This document shows, one piece after another, positions 27,332 through 35,173 of a stretch of DNA of 64,000 bases. The stretch covers positions 4,579 to 68,578 of the forward strand of contig CAMLKG010000023.1 of assembly GCA_946480695.1 (NCBI GenBank). The letters run 5' to 3'. The notes under the pieces are model-generated. The model was not told the origin of the DNA, searched no databases, and was given only the letters and a program-made list of their open reading frames with translations. Position 1 is the first letter of the stretch, and the number at the start of each line of letters is the position of its first letter. Made by a program: the position numbers and the translations under genes. Source of the DNA: an uncultured Cellvibrio sp. (GTDB taxonomy: Bacteria; Pseudomonadota; Gammaproteobacteria; Pseudomonadales; Cellvibrionaceae).

Positions 27332-28359
27332 CCTTTCTCTCCTTCAATGGCGGCAATCAGGCGGTTAATTGCCTCATTAATATCGGCTGTTTTGGTCAGG
27401 TTTAATGAATGCAGGGTCGATTCGAGTTTCAATTGCCTGGCCGCTGCCTTAAGCAACTCACCTACGGAAGCGGCTTGGGATTTATCCACGAGCTTGATGC
27501 TGGCTTTGGCTTTCGGTTCCAGGCGTGCACCGCTAAGTTTAATTTTTAGTTGTTCCGGGGTTAGCTGTGCCAGCGCAGCCGCCGCTTTAAGGTCGTTTAC
27601 CTTGCCGGCCCGGATCGCTTCCATCAGTAAATTGTCAGGATAACGTAGTACGGCAAGGTAGCGTTGGCTTTCCGCCCTGCTCCGCCCCAAGATCTTGCTG
27701 AGTTTTGTTACCGAGGTTTGCTGGAAGCCTTCCTCGGCAGCCAATAGCTTCCTTACATGTTCCAGGCGTTCCCACAAATTCATATCCTGGCGATGGACAT
27801 TCTCCTCCCATTGCAAGGCGTCAATCTGGTGGCGGGAATATTGTTGGTCGAGGATTCGCGCCGCGATATGGGTTTCGCCGAGCAGCAGATGTGCCAGCAG
27901 GCGTCGTTCGCCGGCGATCAGGTGAAAGGTGCTTTCGTCGCGCCAAACCACTATGGGGTGTAATAGGCGATCCGCAGACTTAAGCGATGCGGCGAAGCCC
28001 ACCAGTGATTCCAGATCCCCAACCGCTTTGCCGCTAAGCCCCATTTCATTGGCGACCTTTGCGATGTAATCCTCGATCCAGTCAGTAGCGTCATCGGCAT
28101 CGAACAAAGCCCTATCCAAGGGGTATTTGCTGGCGATAGTGCCGACTTGATCTTGCGTTAATGCAAGTTTACGAGGGTTTTCGGGGTCGCAAACGATGTA
28201 GGAAACCGGAATGGTTTTGGCCACTATGGCCTTGATGCTCGCGGCGGTTGCCACTTGGGCAGCCACCGAACCGGCCCACTTTTCGGCGTTGGATTCATTG
28301 GGATCAATCTTGCCGGTGCTGACGCGATTGCCGCTGGCGCTACCAAATTTTCGGGCCAT
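27328..28359 (-). CDS. parB: Plasmid partition protein ParB
   Basis: Centromere-binding CTPase-type partition protein that loads onto parS and links the plasmid to ParA. At 343 residues it has the ParB pattern: PIVVWRDESTFHLIAGERRLLAH with the GERR box (about 136-160), the QWEENVHRQDMNLWERLEHV segment (ENxxRxDL-like), then a helix-turn-helix SVTKLSKILGRSRAESQRYL (about 208-230). A basic, charged C-terminal dimerisation region follows. The ATG at 28359 is preceded by AAAGGAG with nine-base spacing. It follows parA by 44 bp, and that gap holds a 21-bp palindrome. Its stop overlaps the start of the next gene. Confidence 0.9.
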   Translation of the reverse strand: MARKFGSASGNRVSTGKIDPNESNAEKWAGSVAAQVATAASIKAIVAKTIPVSYIVCDPENPRKLALTQDQVGTIASKYPLDRALFDADDATDWIEDYIAKVANEMGLSGKAVGDLESLVGFAASLKSADRLLHPIVVWRDESTFHLIAGERRLLAHLLLGETHIAARILDQQYSRHQIDALQWEENVHRQDMNLWERLEHVRKLLAAEEGFQQTSVTKLSKILGRSRAESQRYLAVLRYPDNLLMEAIRAGKVNDLKAAAALAQLTPEQLKIKLSGARLEPKAKASIKLVDKSQAASVGELLKAAARQLKLESTLHSLNLTKTADINEAINRLIAAIEGEKG

Positions 28360-28376
28360 AGCCTGACTCCTTTATA

Positions 28377-28397
28377 GGTGTCTCCTTGGGAGACACC
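28377..28397. promoter_or_regulatory. 21-bp palindrome between parA and parB (candidate parS or operator)
   Basis: Arms GGTGTCTCC and GGAGACACC, spacer TTG, perfect over 9 bp per arm. It lies in the 44-bp parA-parB gap on the 5' side of the parB ribosome site. The longest of the three related palindromes. Confidence 0.65.
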
Positions 28398-28403
28398 GAA
28401 GAA

Positions 28404-29321
28404 TTAATAGGATTCGTTAGGAAATATCTTGCTCAGGGTAAATGCACCTACAGAAGAACTTTGCTTGTGTGCTACATGCTGCGCCGATATTTGAAAGATA
28501 CTGCGCGGAGAAATCCCCTTTAGGTCCCGCTCGGGAAACGCTGTGGATTGCGGCAGATAGACATCGGCCGGGAACATGATATTGCCCAGCTCGTGGTGCA
28601 ACATTTCCAATGTGCTGCGATGGATATTGGTATTGGCGCGCACCTTATTGGGACAAAGCCCGATAAGGTTGAGTTGCTGCTGCTCATCGCGTGAAAAGTT
28701 TTCCGATTGGATAACCTGCAACATGGCATTGATACCTTGCAGGCTTTTTTCCTCCGGTTCGAACGGAATAATGGCATGGGTTGCCGCGCGTACCGCGGAG
28801 CGGAAAATCGGGTTGCGGCTGGGCCCGGTGTCCAGGATTATCAAATCATAGGTGTTGGCAACATCTTCCATATGCAGGAATTCCCCCAAGCGATCAATAA
28901 TCAATGAGGCAATCTTCCCGGAGGCGTTATCGTATTCGCTGTTGATGCGTTCAAGCAGGGCAGGGTGTCCGACCATAACCTCCACTATATGTTCAAACCC
29001 GTTTTCCGGACGAATATAAGTAGGGTGGGGGAGAACCGCTTTACCGAAGAAGATATCAGCGATATTGGAGCGGGAATCCAGGTCCGGGTCGCCGTCATAA
29101 TCGGGATGTAGCGGCGGCAGTTGTCCACCGGTTGCCTGGGGCGCGGTTTCCATGCCCACCCAATAATCCGATGAATTACATTGCATATCCAGGTCAACGA
29201 CCAATACATTCTTATGCGCGACTATGGCGGCATATTCCGCAATCACACTGGCCACGGTAGTTTTACCCACACCACCTTTTTGATTGAGTACCGCCAGGAC
29301 TTTACTTCTATAGTGGACCAT
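28404..29321 (-). CDS. parA: Plasmid partition ATPase ParA
   Basis: Walker-type partition ATPase that moves ParB-bound plasmids over the nucleoid. 305 residues from the preferred start. The deviant Walker A box KGGVGKTT lies near residue 15, the A' motif VVDLDMQCNSSDYW near residue 42 and the Walker B ILDTGPS near residue 150. There is no N-terminal helix-turn-helix extension, so it is of the short ParA type in which ParB or another factor usually regulates the operon. The start at 29321 has AAGGAG seven bases upstream; an in-frame ATG at 29360 would lie inside the upstream operator and lacks a ribosome site. It is the first gene of parA-parB-rhh-rep. Confidence 0.93.
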   Translation of the reverse strand: MVHYRSKVLAVLNQKGGVGKTTVASVIAEYAAIVAHKNVLVVDLDMQCNSSDYWVGMETAPQATGGQLPPLHPDYDGDPDLDSRSNIADIFFGKAVLPHPTYIRPENGFEHIVEVMVGHPALLERINSEYDNASGKIASLIIDRLGEFLHMEDVANTYDLIILDTGPSRNPIFRSAVRAATHAIIPFEPEEKSLQGINAMLQVIQSENFSRDEQQQLNLIGLCPNKVRANTNIHRSTLEMLHHELGNIMFPADVYLPQSTAFPERDLKGISPRSIFQISAQHVAHKQSSSVGAFTLSKIFPNESY

Positions 29322-29333
29322 TTCCGCACTCCT

Positions 29334-29366
29334 TAATAACATACAGTACATAATATACATATGTTA
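29334..29366. promoter_or_regulatory. Candidate parA operator (AACATA...TATGTT)
   Basis: Inverted arms AACATA (29338-29343) and TATGTT lie at the parA 5' end. The 15-mer TAATAACATACAGTA at 29334-29348 recurs in the opposite orientation at 25844-25858 beside the iterons. The site is just upstream of the parA ribosome-binding site, a natural autorepression position. Confidence 0.5.
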
Positions 29367-29381
29367 TTCGTAGGGACAAGT

Positions 29382-29396
29382 GTCTCCCGGGGAGAC
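29382..29396. promoter_or_regulatory. GTCTCC-N3-GGAGAC palindrome, copy 3
   Basis: Perfect 6-bp arms with spacer CGG, between parA and the upstream ParB-like gene. Third member of the set. Confidence 0.6.
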
Positions 29397-29418
29397 GGAT
29401 ACGAAAAGGCGCTAGCGA

Positions 29419-29961
29419 CTAGTCTGATTCCGGTATAAAACCAAGGGCCGATGCTAAGTGATCCAGGTCATCCAAACCGAAAAAGTCCAATGTCAATTTG
29501 CCACTTTGGCGAATCGGGTCGTAATGGATTTTTACGCCCCGGCCCAACACCCCTTCCATCCGGCTTTCATAGCGCTTGATGTCAGCATTCGGGTTCCGGG
29601 ATTGGTCGCGGACCCGGAGTTGCAGCTTTGCAACAGAAAGCCGATGAGCCAATAGGGTTCGTAACAGCGGCTCACGAACCTCCGGTTTCAAGTGACAAAT
29701 TGCGCGCAAATGACCCAGGGTGATCCGGTCCGGGTTTTTATCCCATAAATTAAATTCGACATCGCTCAAGGATAGGCCCACGCGTTTGAAATGGGTGAGG
29801 GTGTAAACCTTATCAATCCCCAATTGGCCACGTATCTGGCGGTTGGTCCAGCCATCGCGACTTAGGAATGCAACGACATAGGCGCGTTGTGCATCGTTAA
29901 TCCCCGGGGTTTTTCGGAAAAAATCCAGGGCCTCGGAGCTATCGGTAAATAATGGAAGCAT
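29419..29961 (-). CDS. ParB-like helix-turn-helix protein lacking the N-terminal ParB domain
   Basis: 180 residues. The segment WTNRQIRGQLGIDKVYTLTHF (about 33-55) looks like the ParB recognition helix region, and ITLGHLRAICHL followed by LLAHRLSVAKLQLRVRDQ (about 80-118) matches the ParB stretch that normally reads GHARAL...LSVRQxExLV. The N-terminal GERR/CTPase domain is absent, so it would bind DNA but not slide as a clamp. It lies 97 bp upstream of parA in the same direction. Two TTAGTC-N4-GACTAA palindromes stand in front of its start, which suggests autoregulation. No good Shine-Dalgarno is seen before the ATG at 29961. Likely a regulator of replication or partition genes. Confidence 0.75.
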   Translation of the reverse strand: MLPLFTDSSEALDFFRKTPGINDAQRAYVVAFLSRDGWTNRQIRGQLGIDKVYTLTHFKRVGLSLSDVEFNLWDKNPDRITLGHLRAICHLKPEVREPLLRTLLAHRLSVAKLQLRVRDQSRNPNADIKRYESRMEGVLGRGVKIHYDPIRQSGKLTLDFFGLDDLDHLASALGFIPESD

Positions 29962-29973
29962 AGGAGAGCTTTT

Positions 29974-30039
29974 TTAGTCCCAAGACTAATTATTAGAAGG
30001 GGGCTGGCAGTTTACCCTGAATTTTAGTCATAAGACTAA
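29974..30039. promoter_or_regulatory. Pair of TTAGTC-N4-GACTAA operators
   Basis: Palindromes at 29974-29989 and 30024-30039, start-to-start 50 bp, close to five helical turns. The nearer one begins 13 bp upstream of the ParB-like gene's ATG, over its likely promoter. Flanking T and A bases extend the match in both copies. Confidence 0.7.
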
Positions 30040-30143
30040 TTTTTACCTGATATAAACAGGACGGGAGGAACCCAGGCATAGGGTATAGTCAACATTTCTA
30101 CTGGTTCTCTCCCTCTGTTTTATCGCTTGCCTTATATCTAAAC

Positions 30144-30249
30144 CGGCCATTAATTCGGCCATATTTATACCAATTTATTAACTTAATAAAAATAATTGCT
30201 TAACTATCAATGGGATATTAATATTTTAAACGGCCAAAAAAGCGGCCAT
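30144..30249 (+). promoter_or_regulatory. fic promoter with paired CGGCCA sites
   Basis: CGGCCA occurs at 30144, 30156, 30231 and 30243: two pairs, each with exactly 12-bp period, 87 bp apart. Between them lies a plausible promoter, TTGCTT (30196-30201) and TAATAT (30219-30224) with a 17-bp spacer. One pair is upstream of it and one just downstream of the expected start point, a layout suited to looping repression. The rest of the 308-bp gap 29962-30269 holds the operator pair described separately. Confidence 0.5.
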
Positions 30250-30269
30250 CCCTGCATGCGGATCTAACT

Positions 30270-31472
30270 ATGACTACATCTATTATGGACTTGACTCCAT
30301 TTATCCCTGGTGATGTCCGGTTACAGCGAAGTTCGTTACCTGACAAGGCAATTGCACTAATCAGCCAATCGGCAAGGTTAACAGGCCAATTGGCGCCTTT
30401 AACCCTGGCACGCCTTGAACAGCACATGGCGGCGATCAATTCCTACTATTCCAATTTGATTGAAGGTAATGCGACACGTCCCCACGAAATCCGTGCCGCC
30501 CAGCGAGGTAATTACAGCGGTGATCCGGCCAAGCGGGATTTGCAGCGGGAATCCCTCGCCCACATGCAGGTACAGGAATGGCTAGCTGCACAAAGTCCGG
30601 ATCTGGACACCTTATTCACGCCGGGATTTATTTGCCGTTTGCATCAGGAGTTTTATCAACGGGTGCCTGAAAGTTTATGGCTAATTAAAGATGAACAGGG
30701 GAATTCCATAGCCAAACTGGCACCGGGGGAATGGCGAACCGGATCCGTTATCGTGGGTCAACATGTCCCGCCGCCAGCGGCAGACCTTCCCGCATTAATG
30801 GCAAAATTTTGCGAAACTTATAACCCTAAAAAATTTAGCGGCGATCGAAAAATAGTGGCCCTTATGGCGGCGCACCATCGTTTTACCTGGATTCACCCGT
30901 TTACCGATGGCAATGGCAGGGTAGGGCGGTTACTGACTGATGCGGCGTTAAAGGCGATTGGTTTGGAAAGCTGCGGTGCCTGGTGTATCAGTCGCGGCCT
31001 GGCCCGTACCGCAGTGCAATATAAACAATTGCTTGCCAACGCCGACGCCCCGCGCCAGGGCGACTACGATGGCCGCGGCCAGCTAAGCGAGCAGGGTTTG
31101 GTCGATTTCTGCAATTACATGCTGGATACCGCAATTGACCAGGTCAGCTATATCAGCGATTTATTGGATATTGCCAGCATGCGCCAGCGCATCGAATCCT
31201 ATATTAGCGCGCGCAATGATAATCGCGTTGCCGGTATCAGCGCGCCCTTAAAACCCATCGCGAGTTTGATTTTGTTCAGTGCTTTCCAACAAGGAGAAAT
31301 TGAACGCGCCCAGGCGCTGGAGTTGTGTGCAATGCCGGAGCGCAGTGCACGGCGTGTTTTAAGCCAGCTAAAAAATGAAGGGTTGCTAAGCGAAACCAGC
31401 AGCAAGTCACCGCTGCGTTGGGAAATACCGGAACATGCAGAGCCTTGGTATTTTCCTAACCTGACGCCCTGA
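30270..31472 (+). CDS. Fic-domain protein (class II, self-inhibited AMP-transferase type)
   Basis: Fic proteins attach AMP or related groups to target proteins. The 400-residue product has the full catalytic motif HPFTDGNGRVGR beginning at His209, with every key residue present. An N-terminal inhibitory motif S61-N-L-I-E65-G fits [S/T]xxxE[G/N], so the enzyme carries its own brake (class II) and needs no separate antitoxin. The C-terminal 100 residues look like a winged helix (ALELCAMPERSARRVLSQLKNEGLLSE), as in many Fic proteins that also regulate their own promoter. It is the only plus-strand gene between the rep block and the T6SS, and its promoter carries paired CGGCCA sites. Target unknown. 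Confidence 0.9.
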   Translation: MTTSIMDLTPFIPGDVRLQRSSLPDKAIALISQSARLTGQLAPLTLARLEQHMAAINSYYSNLIEGNATRPHEIRAAQRGNYSGDPAKRDLQRESLAHMQVQEWLAAQSPDLDTLFTPGFICRLHQEFYQRVPESLWLIKDEQGNSIAKLAPGEWRTGSVIVGQHVPPPAADLPALMAKFCETYNPKKFSGDRKIVALMAAHHRFTWIHPFTDGNGRVGRLLTDAALKAIGLESCGAWCISRGLARTAVQYKQLLANADAPRQGDYDGRGQLSEQGLVDFCNYMLDTAIDQVSYISDLLDIASMRQRIESYISARNDNRVAGISAPLKPIASLILFSAFQQGEIERAQALELCAMPERSARRVLSQLKNEGLLSETSSKSPLRWEIPEHAEPWYFPNLTP

Positions 31473-31531
31473 TTCTAAATCGCGGCGCGCGAAAACGCCG
31501 GCAAGCGAAGTATTCGGCAAAAAGCCCCGGG

Positions 31532-31753
31532 TCACCAATCGGATGGAATCTGCGGTTCGTATAAATCGCCCACTAAATTATGGAGCACCAACTTGGGGTC
31601 CTTGGCTTTTTTGGTGGGAGTGTCATTCCAGGGCACCACGTACAAAATATTAGGGGCTTCTTTGCTGAGATCGGTTTCCTGTGCGGGCGCCTCAGCATCT
31701 GCCGCGAGCGCCGCAACGGAAAAAAATAATAAAGCAAACCCGATACGGACCAT
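31532..31753 (-). CDS. Small periplasmic protein at the end of the TPR operon
   Basis: 73 residues. A signal peptide ends near residue 18-20 (FFSVAALA-AD). The mature part has ILYVVPWNDTP and a C-terminal DLYEPQIPSDW; no family recognised. It lies 12 bp after the TPR lipoprotein at 31766-32371 and is probably the last gene of that operon. Downstream, 59 bp separate it from the converging fic gene, with no clear terminator. Confidence 0.7.
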   Translation of the reverse strand: MVRIGFALLFFSVAALAADAEAPAQETDLSKEAPNILYVVPWNDTPTKKAKDPKLVLHNLVGDLYEPQIPSDW

Positions 31754-31765
31754 CTATTTTCCTCC

Positions 31766-32371
31766 TTATTTCAAATTGCGTTTTAGTTCTTCAACCCAGG
31801 CATCGGTGTCCGGGTCGGCATTATTGATCAGCGCCAGGTAACGTTCGTAGTGTTGGATCGCCTTGGTGATATTTTGGTAGTAAAGATCATTGAGCAATGC
31901 AAGGTTGTAATGGGCATTGGCCAGGTTTGGATTCAGTTGAAGCGCGCGGGCGTAATGTTGCTCTGCGGTTTTATAAGCTCCCTCTTCTACGCTAATCAAA
32001 CCTGACAGGTTTTCCAGGGGCGCTGATTGCGGCTCCAATTGCAGCGCGTTACTGGCGGATTGCCTGGCTTGGGGAATATCCCCTTTCCTTAACTGCGCCA
32101 GGGCTAAATTAGCCCAACCCTCCATAAAGCCGGGGCTATTTGCCATTATCCGGGTGAGGGTATCGCTGGCCCGAGAATAGTCCTTAGCTTCCAGCGCGTT
32201 AAGCGCTTCGGTGTAATGACTGCGATATTTTTCACTAAGGGCGGATTTGCCAGTGGATTGGGCAATTCCGCTGGTTGAAGACGGGGCAGAGGCACATCCC
32301 GCCAGCAATAATGCAGCCATTAACAATGCTGTGCATATCAGTTTTTCAGTTATTCCAAATGTGTGTTCCAT
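31766..32371 (-). CDS. TPR lipoprotein
   Basis: 201 residues. The lipoprotein signal ends LLAGC (Cys25), followed by ASAPSS, which suggests the outer membrane. Four or so tetratricopeptide helices follow: ALNALEAKDYSRASDTL, GWANLALAQLRKGDIPQAR, AEQHYARALQLNPNLANAHY and a last AIQHYERYLALI. TPR scaffolds hold together multiprotein complexes. It is 4 bp from the large TPR lipoprotein gene upstream and 12 bp from the small periplasmic gene downstream. Operon partners of this type usually accompany ExbB/ExbD/AgmX sets, which here lie on the far side of the T6SS. Exact function unknown. Confidence 0.85.
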   Translation of the reverse strand: MEHTFGITEKLICTALLMAALLLAGCASAPSSTSGIAQSTGKSALSEKYRSHYTEALNALEAKDYSRASDTLTRIMANSPGFMEGWANLALAQLRKGDIPQARQSASNALQLEPQSAPLENLSGLISVEEGAYKTAEQHYARALQLNPNLANAHYNLALLNDLYYQNITKAIQHYERYLALINNADPDTDAWVEELKRNLK

Positions 32372-32374
32372 GGC

Positions 32375-35164
32375 TTATTTACCTCCCGCGCGGAAAATAT
32401 CTGCTTTGCCCGGGCGCGCATAACGGGAAGGGAAAAGGGTTTTAAGCGCGTTAAAACTTTCCCTGATCCATTTGCTATCCGTATTATCCGCGCTACGGGC
32501 CAGGTTAATTTCATGGAATTCAATGGATTTTTCCTCAAACGGAAAAGCCTGGTCTTCGATAAGGATATTGTATTGTTCCAATTCATCAGCGGATAAATTG
32601 GAGGGTCGTTCGGAGTTAAGCAAAGCCTTGGAAAAATGTTGGTAGATATCGCCAATTGCATACGTTGATTCGGTTGTGATTGCGCTCACCCGATAGGCGG
32701 CTGCCTGGCCATAAAGGTTGATGGCTTCCTGCATAAATTGTTTTTTCTCACGCAGGCGTTGCGCGAGTGGCTCGCGCAATTGCACACCGGAGAACCTGGC
32801 TTGTTGGGTTTTGGCCAATTCGAGTGCGGCTTGTGCGGCAATAAAATTTGTGCGGTCAGTTTTGTAACTTGCTACCGCTTTTTTATCGGCGCTGAGGATA
32901 TTTTCCTGCCAGGTTGCTACCGCTTTAACATCGCGCTTTTTACCGTACAGGGCGACTAATTTATTCATCGATTCAAGATACTGTGGGTAGGGCGCGCGGT
33001 AGGTACTGGCATAACTGCGATAAGCGCGGATGGCATCATCGAGCTTATTTTTGGATTCGTAGAGTTCCGCCGCCTGCCACAGCGCCGCCATCTGCACGGA
33101 TTTGTCGGAATCCTGCGCAGAAATTTTTTCAAACACCAATGCCGCGCGGTCGCTTTGGCCCAACTTTAAATAAACGTTGGACAATTGCCGCGTCGCGTCT
33201 TTGTAGCGAGGGTGAGAAACATACAGTTTTTGAAATAACTCGATAGTTGCCGCTGCTGTAGGCCATAGCTCATTAGCCACTGACAGGTTGATGGCCTCAT
33301 ACAGCGCATCGGCGGCGATGTTGGCCCTGGGTAGCTCTTGGGCGACTCGCACATATTGCGCAATGGCTTGCTCTTTTTTGTGTGCGGCCAGTTCCTCCTT
33401 ACCTTGTTGGTAAATGGCCAGCGCCTGGGCCTCCTGGAATTTGGTGCGTGCTTCGGTACTCAGTGCTTGTTTGGACAGTTCGGCAAGAATGGTTTCCGCA
33501 TCCAGCGCACGGTTTAGTTTTAATAATGACAAGGCTTTTATGTAACTCGCTTCAGTTTGTGCAGGTTTCGACAAATTGCTGCCCAGGTTATCAGTAAGGC
33601 TAATTGCCTCCTGGTAACGTTGATTGTTGTAGGCAAGCTCAACGGCATGCAGGCTGACTTTTTGGTAGCGATCTTCATTGGCATACATACGCGCTGATCG
33701 GGTTGAATAGGCTAAATGCTTTTCCAGCCATTGCTTGTTATTAGGCTCCGCTTTGTAGAGCTTATCGGTCAGCTCAATCGTCGCGTAAGCCGCATCTTTA
33801 TCCAATAAAATTTCACCGTCATAGGCAGCTTTTTCAAACAGCGCGAGCGCCTCTGCATTGCGACCGCGAGCCGCGAGTAATTCACCGTATGCGGAATAAA
33901 CTTTGTCCTGGCGGGCATGGGCAGAATAATGGGCCAGGTAACGTTGATACCATTTTTCAGCCTGGGCGAGGTTCTGTACCTGCTTGCTACCCCGGAATTC
34001 ACTTTGCTGGGCGTCGGCGATTAGCAAGATATTTTCGCGCATGGAATCCTTAACATGCTGGTAGCTATCGGTAGCTTTGCGCGAATTCCAAAAGGAACTG
34101 TCCAGATTATAGGATTGGTAGAAGGATTCCATTGCCGTTGCGTATTGCCGGGTTTGTCCCGCAATGCGCAGCACATAAATGGTTTGCAAAAGTGCATCAG
34201 GTACTTCGGTAGCCTTTGGATAGGTATTAATAAATTCATTCATTACCGAGCTTGCCTGGTTATAACGCTTTTCTTTTACCAGCAAATTGGAAATCATCAA
34301 ATACGTTTGATAAATGTAAGCCTGCTGTGCCGGCTCAGTAAAAAATGTATTTAACTGCTGCAAATCGGGCAAGTTTTTCGCAGCCAGGGCGAGTGCGCGG
34401 AAATATTCATTAAAATCATCCTTGTCTCTGGCAGCGAGGCTGGAATAGTTGCCAAATTCCCGATGTTTAATTGCGAGGGTAAAATCTTCAATCGCCTCCG
34501 CATGCAGCCCCTGTTTGTATCGCGACCAGCCGCGTTTCATCAGTGCTTGTTCGTAAAGTGGGTGGGCGCCACCGGAAAAAATAACTTCGGAGTAGGCTGT
34601 CTCCGCACTCAGGAAATCCTCCGTGATAAAAGCGTATTCCCCGATACGGAATTGCGCTTCAGGATAGTGGATGGATTGTGGATATTGTTCGGTCAAGCGG
34701 CGCAGCGCATCAAGGGATTCTTCTGCGCGTCCAAGCTTGTCATAATTTTGCGCAAGCTTGTAAAGCGTTTGGTCGTTGTCTTTGGCATCGGGGTATTCTT
34801 CCAATGCCTTGTTAAAGAGATCGATGGTTTTTTGCAAACTCGCTATTTGCTCTGCATCGGTTGTTCCCTGTTGCGTTCCTGTTTGGCGATTTTCCAATGC
34901 CTTCAGTTTTTCCATTTCCAATTCAGCCAGGCGCCCCATGGCAGCGCGTCGCCCTTTTTCATCACTATTTGCCGTGCGCAAATAATTATCATAGGCCTGG
35001 CGAACGTCTTCTTCTGATTTCGGTTTAACAAAAACAGGCGCCTGCCCAACCTGGGCGGCTTGTACGTCCAGATCGCGCAAAGTAGCTTCCTGCTCAACCT
35101 GGGTACTACAACCCGTCAGCAGATAACCCGAGAGACATAAAAGCGAAAGAGTGTAATTACGCAT
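32375..35164 (-). CDS. Large multi-TPR lipoprotein, outer-membrane scaffold type
   Basis: 929 residues. The signal ends LLTGC (Cys19), followed by STQVEQ. Most of the protein consists of helical tetratricopeptide-like repeats, for example LYKLAQNYDKLGRAEESLDAL, HYPEAQFRIGEYAF, AEKWYQRYLAHYSAHARQDK and AALWQAAELYESKNKLDDAI. Proteins of this shape occur with AgmX/PglI and ExbB/ExbD proteins in loci related to the Myxococcus Agl/Glt gliding machinery, where TPR proteins line the periplasm. It starts 9 bp after the upstream TPR gene and is followed by the small TPR lipoprotein by 3 bp. A periplasmic, outer-membrane-anchored scaffold is the likely role; what it scaffolds is not visible. Confidence 0.82.
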   Translation of the reverse strand: MRNYTLSLLCLSGYLLTGCSTQVEQEATLRDLDVQAAQVGQAPVFVKPKSEEDVRQAYDNYLRTANSDEKGRRAAMGRLAELEMEKLKALENRQTGTQQGTTDAEQIASLQKTIDLFNKALEEYPDAKDNDQTLYKLAQNYDKLGRAEESLDALRRLTEQYPQSIHYPEAQFRIGEYAFITEDFLSAETAYSEVIFSGGAHPLYEQALMKRGWSRYKQGLHAEAIEDFTLAIKHREFGNYSSLAARDKDDFNEYFRALALAAKNLPDLQQLNTFFTEPAQQAYIYQTYLMISNLLVKEKRYNQASSVMNEFINTYPKATEVPDALLQTIYVLRIAGQTRQYATAMESFYQSYNLDSSFWNSRKATDSYQHVKDSMRENILLIADAQQSEFRGSKQVQNLAQAEKWYQRYLAHYSAHARQDKVYSAYGELLAARGRNAEALALFEKAAYDGEILLDKDAAYATIELTDKLYKAEPNNKQWLEKHLAYSTRSARMYANEDRYQKVSLHAVELAYNNQRYQEAISLTDNLGSNLSKPAQTEASYIKALSLLKLNRALDAETILAELSKQALSTEARTKFQEAQALAIYQQGKEELAAHKKEQAIAQYVRVAQELPRANIAADALYEAINLSVANELWPTAAATIELFQKLYVSHPRYKDATRQLSNVYLKLGQSDRAALVFEKISAQDSDKSVQMAALWQAAELYESKNKLDDAIRAYRSYASTYRAPYPQYLESMNKLVALYGKKRDVKAVATWQENILSADKKAVASYKTDRTNFIAAQAALELAKTQQARFSGVQLREPLAQRLREKKQFMQEAINLYGQAAAYRVSAITTESTYAIGDIYQHFSKALLNSERPSNLSADELEQYNILIEDQAFPFEEKSIEFHEINLARSADNTDSKWIRESFNALKTLFPSRYARPGKADIFRAGGK

Positions 35165-35173
35165 AGCAATCCA

